64,000 nt of DNA from CAWJKP01 sp963843465 (GTDB lineage Bacteria; Planctomycetota; Planctomycetia; Pirellulales; Thermoguttaceae): NCBI GenBank assembly GCA_963843465.1, contig CAWJKP010000001.1, positions 2,108,001 to 2,172,000 on the forward strand. The letters run 5' to 3'. The position numbers were made by a program, and so were the translations under genes. Each line of letters begins with the position of its first letter. Position 1 is the first letter of the stretch. Below are positions 1 to 8,307 of this stretch, in pieces. The notes under the pieces were generated by a model. It did no database searches, was not told where the DNA came from, and was given only the letters and a program-made list of their open reading frames with translations.

Positions 1-500
1 AGCGGATCTCGCCAGCCGTCGCGGCGACGTTCGGGATCGCTCCACGCGGTCCAGAAGCGGGTGGCGGCGGTGGCCGGATAATCCAGTTCCGTTGCAATGT
101 CCGCCGTCCACGGCACGCCTTCCGAAAGGACCTCGATTTCCCATCGCACGCTGTCGCCCGCCGGCTCGAAGCGGTCGGCCAACGTGATCGTGCGGCCCGC
201 CGCGATGTGGCGCAGCGTCCGCGTGAATTCAAAGCCGCCGGAAGCGAGCCTTGTCGCCTTGGCAGAGCCCACTTGCACGCAGCCGGCGATCGCCGTCCGT
301 GCCAAGAGGGCCTTTTCGAGTCCGCCCAGCAGCACGCCCACGATTTCGCCGTTGCCCGAGAGCTTCACCGCAACGCCCTTGGTGCGGACCTCGTATTTCG
401 GCGACTTGTCCGGGACGGGCAGTGCGGCTAGCGGAGCCAGCGGCGCCAGCACCAGGGCGGCCGTGAAGGCTTTGAGAATGTGTCTGGTTGTTGTGTTCAT
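1..500 (-). CDS. Secreted carbohydrate-active-type protein, N-terminal part (open at window edge)
   Basis: The reading frame starts at the ATG at 500 and stays open to base 1, so only about 166 N-terminal residues are visible. A purine-rich AAAGGA lies about 8 bases before the ATG. Residues 1-22 (MNTTTRHILKAFTAALVLAP and following) look like a signal peptide, so export is likely. The rest (VRTKGVAVKLSGNGEIVGVL, then FEFTRTLRHIAAGRTITLAD) is beta-rich and resembles N-terminal sandwich modules of secreted planctomycete glycoside hydrolases, but the catalytic part is outside the window. It is divergent from the glycosidase-like gene at 813. No family can be named from this part alone. Confidence 0.7.
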   Translation of the reverse strand, partial: MNTTTRHILKAFTAALVLAPLAPLAALPVPDKSPKYEVRTKGVAVKLSGNGEIVGVLLGGLEKALLARTAIAGCVQVGSAKATRLASGGFEFTRTLRHIAAGRTITLADRFEPAGDSVRWEIEVLSEGVPWTADIATELDYPATAATRFWTAWSDPERRRDGWRDP

Positions 501-812
501 TGACGGTTAATTCCTTTCTCGCATAGATCAACAACTATTCGGCTCTTGGCGCAACCCCGCGGCAATCGCCTCATTGTACTGACATCGAGTATCGTGTCAA
601 AGTACGTTCCGTTTCTGACGCTCTGTCGATCGGTCCACGCTACAGCCGAGTTTCCATCCAGAACGGTCCGAGATTGACCCTACAGCCAGCGACGTCGAAA
701 AAACTGGCTCGAGAAAGACTGGCCACCAACTGGAAGACCCCATGCTGTTCTGTTAACCTGGAAGGACTGATTGCCGCCATAAGCGGACCGCTTTTCGAAA
801 GGAAGAATCAGC
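501..812. other. Divergent intergenic region
   Basis: This 312-base gap separates two divergent secreted-protein genes and must hold both promoters. I see no convincing -35/-10 pair and no strong inverted repeat. A good ribosome binding site (GAAAGGAAG) precedes the gene at 813. Confidence 0.5.
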
Positions 813-3584
813 ATGCCGAAGCCCCATCAACTTGCCATCGTCTTTATCCCGCTCACACTGCTCGGCCAATTCGCCTATGGGCTTGCGGTAAAGCTCGGCG
901 AGAAGGCAATCTCAATCTCCGCAGGTACTGCCGGGAGTTTCTCCATCACGTATCCGGCGTTGGTTACCAAAGGTGACAAACGGACTGACCCCGCACAGAT
1001 CGCCCAAGATGCCGACGGCGTCACTCTCATCTACGCCGGAGGTGCCAAGGGCCATGTGAGAGTCGACAAGACCACGCTGAAGATCACCTTTTCCGGGTTG
1101 CCCGCCAACGCCAAACAGTTCCGCATGGAGATGCTCATTCCCATTAACTTCGGCGGAAGGGGGACCTACGCCGTCGGCGGCGCGGCTGCCCAGACGTTCC
1201 CTGCCCAAAAGCCTGCCAAGCCCTTCCTCTACCAGGGCAACGTCGACCGATTTGAAATCGTTCATCCCACCGGTCCCGGTTTCTCCATTTCGATTCCCCC
1301 TTACTCCTACCAGCAACTCCAGGACAATCGCGAGTGGAACTGGAGTGTCTACGACTGGTGGTTCGCCAGCCCGCTGCCTGAAGGCAACCCTGGCCCCGAA
1401 TTCGCCATCCGAATCGCCCAGGCCGGCGCCGCAGGACAGATCGAGCCGATCGTCGATCGCTATGGCCAATGGGTCAAGGTCGACTTTCCCACGAAAGTGA
1501 AGTCGGATGCCGAACTCAAGGAAGACGTCGCGCAGGAGAACCAGTGGCTGGCATCGCTCAAGCCGCCCGTCACCGATCCTTACGGCGGCCTGCCGGGCTC
1601 CGGCCAGAAGTTCGGCCTGAAAAAGACGGGCTTCTTCCACGTGGACCGGATCGCCAAGGCCGGCGGCGGCTCGGCGGACGTCCTGGTCACCCCCGACGGC
1701 AACGTGTTCTTCCAGCTCGGCATGTGCGGCATCAGCCCATGCGACGACTACACCACCGTCCGCGGACGCGAGTCGATCTACGAATGGATTCCCGGCAGCG
1801 ATCAGGCATTCCTTTCGGCCCGCCGCGAGGGAGACTCGGGCGTTGTCTCTTTCTACCTGGCCAACACCATCCGCAAGTACCGTCAGCCTTACGAGCTTGA
1901 CGCCCACTTCAGCCGCTGGATCGATCGACTGCGGGCCTGGGGCTTCAACTCGGCGGGCGCCTTTAACGCGATCCCCGCCGTCGTCGAGAAAAAGCAGTTC
2001 CCCTACGTGACGTTCGTCCCCGCACCGGCCCCGAAACTCGGTGACCTGGGCGTAGTTTGGGACCCCTTTGCGCCGAACCTCGAAGCCAAGTTCAACGCCG
2101 CCTACGCCGACGCGGTGGCTCCCAGGGCCAACGACCCGCTGCTGATCGGCTACTTCATCAGCAACGAACCGCTGCTGGAAGACGTGCCGAAAGTGGTGCC
2201 CACGCTCAAGGCATCCAAGTGCCCGTCGAAGGCGAAGCTGGTCGCCATGCTCAAGGAGAAGTACCAGACCATCAATGCCTTCAACACCGCCTGGAACGGC
2301 ACGTTCGCTTCATTCGACGCCGCTGCCGAACAACCGCTCATGGTCATCACCGGGGCCGCCGCCGACGATATGGCCGTGTTCTTCAAGCTCTTCCTTGAGA
2401 CCCGCTACTCACTGGTCGACATGGCGTTGCGAAAGTATGACCGCCACCACCTCCTCATCGGCGATCGTTGGATGCCCGGCACGGCAAACTCCGAAGTCCT
2501 CGTCAAGACCGCCGCGAAGTACCTCAACGTCGCTTCCATCAACTACTACGCCTACGGCATCGACAAGAAGTTCCTCGACCGCATTCACGGCTGGGCCCAT
2601 AAGCCGCTGTTATTCTCCGAGTTCTACTACGCCGTCGCAGACCAGGGGCTCCAGGGCGGCAACAAGGTGAACAACCAGACCGAGCGCGGCCTGGCGTACC
2701 GCAACTACGTGGAACAGTCCGCCGCCACCGGCTACGTAGTGGGCATCCAATGGTTCCTGGCGCTGGACCAGGCGGCAACCGGACGATTCTTCGAAGGCTT
2801 TAACGGCGAGGCCGCCAACACCGGTGTGGTCAACGTCGCCGACCGTCCCTACAGAGATTTCCTCTGCGAGGCGATGAAGACGAACCACACGATTTACGAT
2901 TTGATCCTCGGCCGTCGGCGCCCGTTTGCCTTCGACGACCCGCGGTTCGCCGCCAAACGGGCCGGCGCCGCCAAGAGCATCGGCATATCCCGCATGGTCA
3001 ACAAGTTCGTCCTCGACGGTTCCCGTGCCCGGTGGCCTTCAGTTCCACCTGCCCGCATCGGCGCCGACGGCCTGGTCCAGGGCCGCGACGCTAACGGTTT
3101 CGAAGCCACGTTCCGTCTTGCCTGGGACAACGTCAACCTCTACTTGTTCGTTGAGGTCTCCGATCCCACGCCCCTGAAGAACTCCCAAAAACCGGAGAAT
3201 ATCTGGAACGGCGACGCCATCGAACTGTTCATCGGTCATGAAGACCTCGGCCAGGGCGGTTCGCTCAAGTATTCCGACCGCCAGATCCTCATCCGCGGTG
3301 CCAAGTCCGACGAGGCCAACGTCTACTTCGGCAACGCGCCGAAGCAGTTCCCCGCCCAGACCATCGTCTTGCCCAACCTCGACGGCAAAGGCTATACGGT
3401 CGAAGCCGCTATCCCGTTTGTAGGTCTTGGCTTCGTGCCAAGAGAAGGTCAGGAGATCCTCTTCGACCTCGGCGTCGACGACTCCGCCACCGGAAACGGG
3501 CGCATCCGGCAGATCATTTTCAACGGCAACGCCCGAAATTCGAAGGACCGCGGCGCCTGGGGACGGGCTACCTTCCTAAAGTAG
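813..3584 (+). CDS. Secreted clan GH-A glycosidase (agarase/beta-galactosidase-like) with C-terminal CBM9-like domain
   Basis: 923 residues. Start chosen at the ATG at 813, preceded by GAAAGGAAG at good spacing. Residues 1-24 form a signal peptide. A beta-rich N-terminal region is followed by a TIM-barrel-like catalytic region (about 270-700). It contains the pattern expected for clan GH-A: an acid/base candidate Glu in YFISNEP (near residue 452) and a nucleophile candidate Glu in LFSEFYY (near 602). Residues about 730-923 (TFRLAWDNVNLYLFVEVSD, WNGDAIELFIG) match the CBM9-like sandwich often found at the end of such enzymes. It probably hydrolyses a complex polysaccharide outside the cytoplasm; substrate unknown. 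GH42- or GH50-like are the closest families I can suggest. It is monocistronic as far as can be seen. Confidence 0.75.
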   Translation: MPKPHQLAIVFIPLTLLGQFAYGLAVKLGEKAISISAGTAGSFSITYPALVTKGDKRTDPAQIAQDADGVTLIYAGGAKGHVRVDKTTLKITFSGLPANAKQFRMEMLIPINFGGRGTYAVGGAAAQTFPAQKPAKPFLYQGNVDRFEIVHPTGPGFSISIPPYSYQQLQDNREWNWSVYDWWFASPLPEGNPGPEFAIRIAQAGAAGQIEPIVDRYGQWVKVDFPTKVKSDAELKEDVAQENQWLASLKPPVTDPYGGLPGSGQKFGLKKTGFFHVDRIAKAGGGSADVLVTPDGNVFFQLGMCGISPCDDYTTVRGRESIYEWIPGSDQAFLSARREGDSGVVSFYLANTIRKYRQPYELDAHFSRWIDRLRAWGFNSAGAFNAIPAVVEKKQFPYVTFVPAPAPKLGDLGVVWDPFAPNLEAKFNAAYADAVAPRANDPLLIGYFISNEPLLEDVPKVVPTLKASKCPSKAKLVAMLKEKYQTINAFNTAWNGTFASFDAAAEQPLMVITGAAADDMAVFFKLFLETRYSLVDMALRKYDRHHLLIGDRWMPGTANSEVLVKTAAKYLNVASINYYAYGIDKKFLDRIHGWAHKPLLFSEFYYAVADQGLQGGNKVNNQTERGLAYRNYVEQSAATGYVVGIQWFLALDQAATGRFFEGFNGEAANTGVVNVADRPYRDFLCEAMKTNHTIYDLILGRRRPFAFDDPRFAAKRAGAAKSIGISRMVNKFVLDGSRARWPSVPPARIGADGLVQGRDANGFEATFRLAWDNVNLYLFVEVSDPTPLKNSQKPENIWNGDAIELFIGHEDLGQGGSLKYSDRQILIRGAKSDEANVYFGNAPKQFPAQTIVLPNLDGKGYTVEAAIPFVGLGFVPREGQEILFDLGVDDSATGNGRIRQIIFNGNARNSKDRGAWGRATFLK

Positions 3585-3808
3585 GAGACGAGTGGGTGCC
3601 CACCGCATAACACGCGACAATGCCACAGCCACTGTCCATCGCAAAAAACTCGTTTTGGAGAGAGGCGGGAGGCCAATGTGCGTAGACGAGGGGAACAGGA
3701 AGGACTGGGAACGATTGTTGTAACGGAACAGACAGGCACGGCGATGGGACCTTGGGCACGCCGGCGCGCACTGCTTGCGTCGATCAAAGATGGAACTGGA
3801 GACCGGGC

Positions 3809-4054
3809 TCAAAGGTCACGCCGCACGCCGGCTGTACCGATGGTGCAAGCCGCTGACTTGCGGGATGGCAAACATTTCGCCCTGCGACGGCGGTTCACCC
3901 AGAAGACCCGATCCCAGCGACGCAGCCGGGGTCGCTTGACCGAGCGTCGCAGGACGAGCAATTGGTGTCGCAACGCGAGATTCTCGGCGGCCATGGCTGC
4001 CCGGCCAAGGAGGAGGCCGCGGAGGAAGAAGAACGCAAGACGTAGAATACCCAT
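3809..4054 (-). pseudogene. Truncated transposase/integrase N-terminus
   Basis: From the ATG at 4054 the frame reads MGILRLAFFFLRGLLLGRAA, then ENLALRHQLLVLRRSVKRPR. This hydrophobic-then-basic start is typical of the N-terminus of rve-type (DDE) integrase-catalytic-region transposases that are abundant in planctomycetes. The similarity ends at about RVFWV and the frame then runs through non-coding-looking, arginine-rich sequence to a stop. The catalytic domain is absent. The flanks 3585-3808 and 4055-4315 hold nothing else that I can support. It is a remnant of a mobile element just downstream of the STAND gene. Confidence 0.5.
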
Positions 4055-4315
4055 GACAGATTGCCCCCGGAAATGCCCTTCCGTCATTTTACCGAGAGCA
4101 AGTTCTCCGGCCAAATGCCGTGGATCGTACTTGCGGTCTGCGGCACCAGATGGTCAAAGCAGAGCCCATAGAAGACGTACAAGCCTTACAGGTTACCATC
4201 ATTTCGTGCCGGGGGAATGACTGTCTTCGGCGAGGCCAGTGCGGCTTGCCAATGATGTAAGTGCCTGTAAGACAACCAAGTCGGAGTTTCTACTAGGGAC
4301 AATAGGCTACCTGGC

Positions 4316-7300
4316 TCAGTTGAACGTTCTCGCCACGCGGAAACCGAGGTGGAAGGTACGGTACACGGGTTGGTTCCAGAGGCGGTAGGCGGAGCGCACC
4401 AAACTGGGGTGAGCGAAGAACGACCCGCCGCGCAACACGCGGCTGCCATCGTTGGCGCCAGGTTCGGTCCTTGCCGAATCCTCAAAGACCTTCGCGGCGT
4501 CCTCGGGATAACGCTGGTAAAAATCGCCACACCACGCGAAGGCATTGCCCTGCATGTCGAACAAACCGTAGTCGTTGGGCTTGAGGCTCGCCACCGGCCA
4601 TGTTCGGTTCCCCCCGTTCGCCAGATACCATGAGTAGTTTCCCAATAGTGTCTCGCTCAGCCCGTAACAGCGGCTCGTCACCGTTCCCGCCCGGCACGCA
4701 TACTCCCATTCCGCCTCGGTGGGCAGGCGATAACCGGCCAGTTCCCAGTACTTGTCCTTGACCTTCATTCCCGGACCGTACAGGCCGTCTTTGTTCGGCT
4801 CGTAGCACCACTGCTTCTTATCAATTCCCTCCTGCCCGCTCAGCCAGTTGCAGTACCAGGCCGCCTCGTACCAGTTTACCCACGTTTGCGGCGAATCGTC
4901 CGTCTTGACCCATTCGGCGGTGTCGATCTTCGCCACCTTGGGGCGATCTTCTTGAAATCGCTCGAACTGCTTCTTGGTTACGGCCGTCGAGCAAATGGCA
5001 TACCGCAGCCCGATCCGGACATGATGCGGTGTTTCATTCGCGATGCGATTCGGCTCCGACGCCGGTGACCCCATGACGAAAACGTCACGGGCGTCCAGGA
5101 CGACGAAGGTCTGTCCCTGGGTGTTGACGTACCAATGCCGCTTCTCATTGGTCCGCTCGGCCTGCAACTGTTTTTCGTTCCTGCGAAGTTTCTCCGTCGC
5201 GGTTTGCAGCCGCTGGCCTTGTTCCCATTTCCGCAACAACCACTGGGCCGCAGCGTGCAGCCCCGCGTCGGGCTCGTTCTGGAAAACGGCCAGCAGTTTC
5301 TCGACAAGCGGCGGCCGCCGGGCAGGCGGCAACTGCGCCTCGGAGAACTCGCCCAGCATCAGCACCAGTGCCCGGCGGATCGTCACGTCCGGCTCGGCTT
5401 CCAGCCGCTCGATGATCGCCTGCGGATCGCCTCCCAAAGGAGCCAGCCAATGAATGATATAACTGCGGACCCGCGGATCGGGGCTGAACCGCAGCAGCGG
5501 CCAGACTTTCTCGGGAGCCCCCAGCTTGAAGAGGGCCACGGCGGCGTGGGTCTGACGCTGAGCCGAGGTTTCCTTCGCGTCTTCGTTGGCCGTCTCCGGC
5601 AGACTCCTGCCCACTTCCACATGGGCCAAGGCCAAGGCTTTTTCGGCGTAAACGGCCAACTTGCCGAACATCAGGGGAAACTGAAACTGCTCGGCCGTGG
5701 CCACCAGGTCGAACAAGACTTCGGGGCGGTCGGCGGCGTAGTCCGCCAGCGCCTCGGTGGCGTAGGTGCGGCTCTGTTCTCGCCCGGCCTTCTCTTGATA
5801 GATCAACGTCAGCGGCTTGATGAGCTGCGCCCTGGCAGGTCGCAGGGCCTCCCGCCACGCCAAGAAGTCGGAGGCTTGCAGCGTCACGAGATAACGGGCC
5901 ACCAGCGAGCTGACCTGGCTCCAACGAGGGTCGCCGGGTGCGTAACTCGCCAAGGCACAGGCCGCTTGAAAACGCTCGGGCGTCGACCGCTTCACGTCGA
6001 GCGCCGCCTTCCAACAACGTTCCACGAGGTCTGCCGTGGGTGGCAGCAAGAAATCTCGCACGACGGGAAACTGTTGCGGCGTGACGATCAGGAGCTGCTC
6101 CCCCAGAAAGTTGGCCGGGCCTTGATCGACCGGCCGCAGGGCTAGCAAGGCCAGGGCCGCGTGCAGCTTGGATTTGGAACCTGGTTTCGCCTGGTCATAG
6201 GCATGCTTGAGCAACGGGTAAGCCCAGATTCGATGCTCTTCAATGCGGCTCACGGAGGAGCGCACTTCGGTGACGTTGGCTTTGAGCAGCCCGTCCACGA
6301 GCCCTTCGGCGCGGGTGGCGTTTTGCTTTTCGACCACGGCGTTGCGAAGACTCATGCCCGTCAAGCCGGCGACAACCAGCACCGCCGCCGCGATGCCCCA
6401 GCGAATGCCGTGTACCCGTGCGGCCTGGCCCATCATTTTCCGCTGCGGGCCGTTCCAGTTCTTCTTATGCGTGAAGAGCTGAATGCGGCAAAACTCCCCC
6501 AGCGAGGGCAGATGGCGGTTTTCCGACCTGGCATTCCACGAGGCCGAGCGTTCTGCCAACCTCAGTTCGGCCCTGCCCCGCCATGTCTGGCGCTGCTTCT
6601 GGCTCAGCCAGTCCCGTAATGACGGCACGAGGTAATCGTGCGTGAGCTGGTAGGATTTCTCGTCGCCAGGCCGGGGCGTGACGCTTTGGTACTCGACGCC
6701 TTCGCGATCGGTGGGGGTAATCAGCCGCAGTTGGCCGTCCAGAATGCGGAGCAGTTCGGCGAAGTCCCTGGGGCGGCTGCCATAGCCCGACGCCTCCAGC
6801 AGCTCCTGCTGCGAACGCATGTGGCCCTTGATGTCGCTGCCGGCTTCAGGCAGGAGGGCCTTGAGCACGGCCTGGGCTGCCTTCTGGTGCAGGCGGTACT
6901 GCGGCGCGGCGGTGGAGGCGGCAAACGTTTCTTCCAGGAAAGTAAAGCCGACTCCTTCGGCGCCGCCGACCTTCCGCAGCGTGGCGGGGATCCAGGGCTT
7001 GCGATTGACCATGCAGGCAAACAGGGCCAGCCGCACGCAAATGACTTTGCCGTCCTGGGCCAGCCCGGCGACAGCTTGATCGAGAAAGCCCTCCTGGTCC
7101 CTGGTCGAGTCCGTCTCGCGTTCCGGCAAGGCGCCAAACGCCCGTCCAAACGCGGCCAGCACCTTGCGAGCATGGCGCGGATCGAAAAGATCGACCAAGG
7201 CCATATTCTGCCCTTGAAGAAGCTCAACATCCAGATCCGACATGAAGCGGCTCAGCGCCAGCCAAAAATCGTCCCGCACCATGACGATGCACCGCACCCG

Positions 7301-8281
7301 GCTCCCGTCGCACTGCCGCAGGGCCTGGACCAGCTCCGTATGTTTTTCCATTCGTTTGGCGTGCAGCCATTGCTCGAACTGGTCGAGGACCAGCAGCACG
7401 TTCTGCCCTGGCGCAAGGAACCGCCCCCGCCGCAACGCCGCCAGAACCTCGACGAGGCCCAATTCGGCGGGCAAGCCGGCCACCTGCCGCCGTAAGCCCG
7501 CCAGCAAAGCGGTCTCGGTCTTCTCGCCGGTCGCCTCCACGTAGACCTTCGTCACCGAGTCGGCCAACCTGGGCAACAGCCCCGCCTTGACCAACGACGA
7601 CTTGCCGCAGCCGGAGGGACCATAGATCACACCCACGGTGAATGTCGGTTCCGCCGTTTCCTCGATGCGATGCTTCCAGAAACGAATGCTCTCGGGGAGA
7701 CCGTCCTTGTCGCGGGGGCCGGGGAGCAGATCGAGAAAGAAATCGGCGTCATTGGCGTCGAACGACCGCAAGCCCTTGGGGACAACGGCCGTCTTGGCTT
7801 GAGGAGCGGCCACGGGAGGCGGGTCGCAGGGCGCGGCCGTTTCCGGCTCTGCCCGCGGCGCGGGTTGCGGGCCGGGGGCCTCCGGCCGCTCCACCTCGAA
7901 ATACCATTCAAGGATGGGCATCAGTTGCGTGAGCGACTGGTACACGTCCGCCACGGTCACCTTCTCGCCAAAACTGTGAGTGCCGACGTTGCCCAGCTTG
8001 CGGATCGTGGTGGCGTAGGCATCGAGCCGGTCGGGGAAATGCCCGTCCTTGACCAGGAGTTGCAGCAGGTTCTCCAAAGGCCGGGTGCCGGGTGGCTCCT
8101 TGCGCCGCCGCTCGAATATGTCTCGGATCACATACTCCAGCACTTTGCGGGCACGGGTCAAGGCCATCTCCGGATCTTCGTCGGCGATGCGAATCGCCTT
8201 CGAGACACCCTCCTTCAACTCGCGGAACTGGCTGGAAAGGTGGTCCAGGCGGCAAAGCAGCGATTCAAAGCACGGGTCCAT
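4316..8281 (-). CDS. STAND-type ATPase with DUF4145-like N-terminus, membrane helix, HEAT-like repeats and C-terminal FGE/lectin-fold domain
   Basis: 1,321 residues. Residues about 20-130 resemble DUF4145 (KVLEYVIRDIFERR, KLGNVGTHSFGE). A proline-rich linker leads to a STAND P-loop ATPase: Walker A GPSGCGKSS at 221-229 and Walker B VLLVLDQFEQW at 295-305. A winged-helix-like part follows (QLTHDYLVPSLRDWLSQ). One membrane helix lies near 628-648 after a basic stretch. Residues about 680-1030 form helical HEAT-like repeats, then a coiled segment. Residues about 1065-1321 are an FGE/sulfatase-modifying-factor domain (VFVMGSPASEPN, YRLPTEAEWEYACRAG, RVLRGGSFF, LGFRVAR). The two active-site cysteines of true FGE, which follow GGSW, are absent, so a binding role is likelier than catalysis. 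It lies 26 bases behind the caspase gene, in one operon. STAND proteins oligomerise on a trigger; a sensor/switch in a conflict system is my inference. Confidence 0.85.
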   Translation of the reverse strand: MDPCFESLLCRLDHLSSQFRELKEGVSKAIRIADEDPEMALTRARKVLEYVIRDIFERRRKEPPGTRPLENLLQLLVKDGHFPDRLDAYATTIRKLGNVGTHSFGEKVTVADVYQSLTQLMPILEWYFEVERPEAPGPQPAPRAEPETAAPCDPPPVAAPQAKTAVVPKGLRSFDANDADFFLDLLPGPRDKDGLPESIRFWKHRIEETAEPTFTVGVIYGPSGCGKSSLVKAGLLPRLADSVTKVYVEATGEKTETALLAGLRRQVAGLPAELGLVEVLAALRRGRFLAPGQNVLLVLDQFEQWLHAKRMEKHTELVQALRQCDGSRVRCIVMVRDDFWLALSRFMSDLDVELLQGQNMALVDLFDPRHARKVLAAFGRAFGALPERETDSTRDQEGFLDQAVAGLAQDGKVICVRLALFACMVNRKPWIPATLRKVGGAEGVGFTFLEETFAASTAAPQYRLHQKAAQAVLKALLPEAGSDIKGHMRSQQELLEASGYGSRPRDFAELLRILDGQLRLITPTDREGVEYQSVTPRPGDEKSYQLTHDYLVPSLRDWLSQKQRQTWRGRAELRLAERSASWNARSENRHLPSLGEFCRIQLFTHKKNWNGPQRKMMGQAARVHGIRWGIAAAVLVVAGLTGMSLRNAVVEKQNATRAEGLVDGLLKANVTEVRSSVSRIEEHRIWAYPLLKHAYDQAKPGSKSKLHAALALLALRPVDQGPANFLGEQLLIVTPQQFPVVRDFLLPPTADLVERCWKAALDVKRSTPERFQAACALASYAPGDPRWSQVSSLVARYLVTLQASDFLAWREALRPARAQLIKPLTLIYQEKAGREQSRTYATEALADYAADRPEVLFDLVATAEQFQFPLMFGKLAVYAEKALALAHVEVGRSLPETANEDAKETSAQRQTHAAVALFKLGAPEKVWPLLRFSPDPRVRSYIIHWLAPLGGDPQAIIERLEAEPDVTIRRALVLMLGEFSEAQLPPARRPPLVEKLLAVFQNEPDAGLHAAAQWLLRKWEQGQRLQTATEKLRRNEKQLQAERTNEKRHWYVNTQGQTFVVLDARDVFVMGSPASEPNRIANETPHHVRIGLRYAICSTAVTKKQFERFQEDRPKVAKIDTAEWVKTDDSPQTWVNWYEAAWYCNWLSGQEGIDKKQWCYEPNKDGLYGPGMKVKDKYWELAGYRLPTEAEWEYACRAGTVTSRCYGLSETLLGNYSWYLANGGNRTWPVASLKPNDYGLFDMQGNAFAWCGDFYQRYPEDAAKVFEDSARTEPGANDGSRVLRGGSFFAHPSLVRSAYRLWNQPVYRTFHLGFRVARTFN

Positions 8282-8307
8282 GGTTACGCTCGCAAGGGGT
8301 GGCCTTG

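Noticed and set aside
912..1907. 331-residue minus-strand frame opposite the glycosidase at 813
   Set aside because: Antisense shadow; the plus strand codes clear GH-A and CBM9-like motifs.
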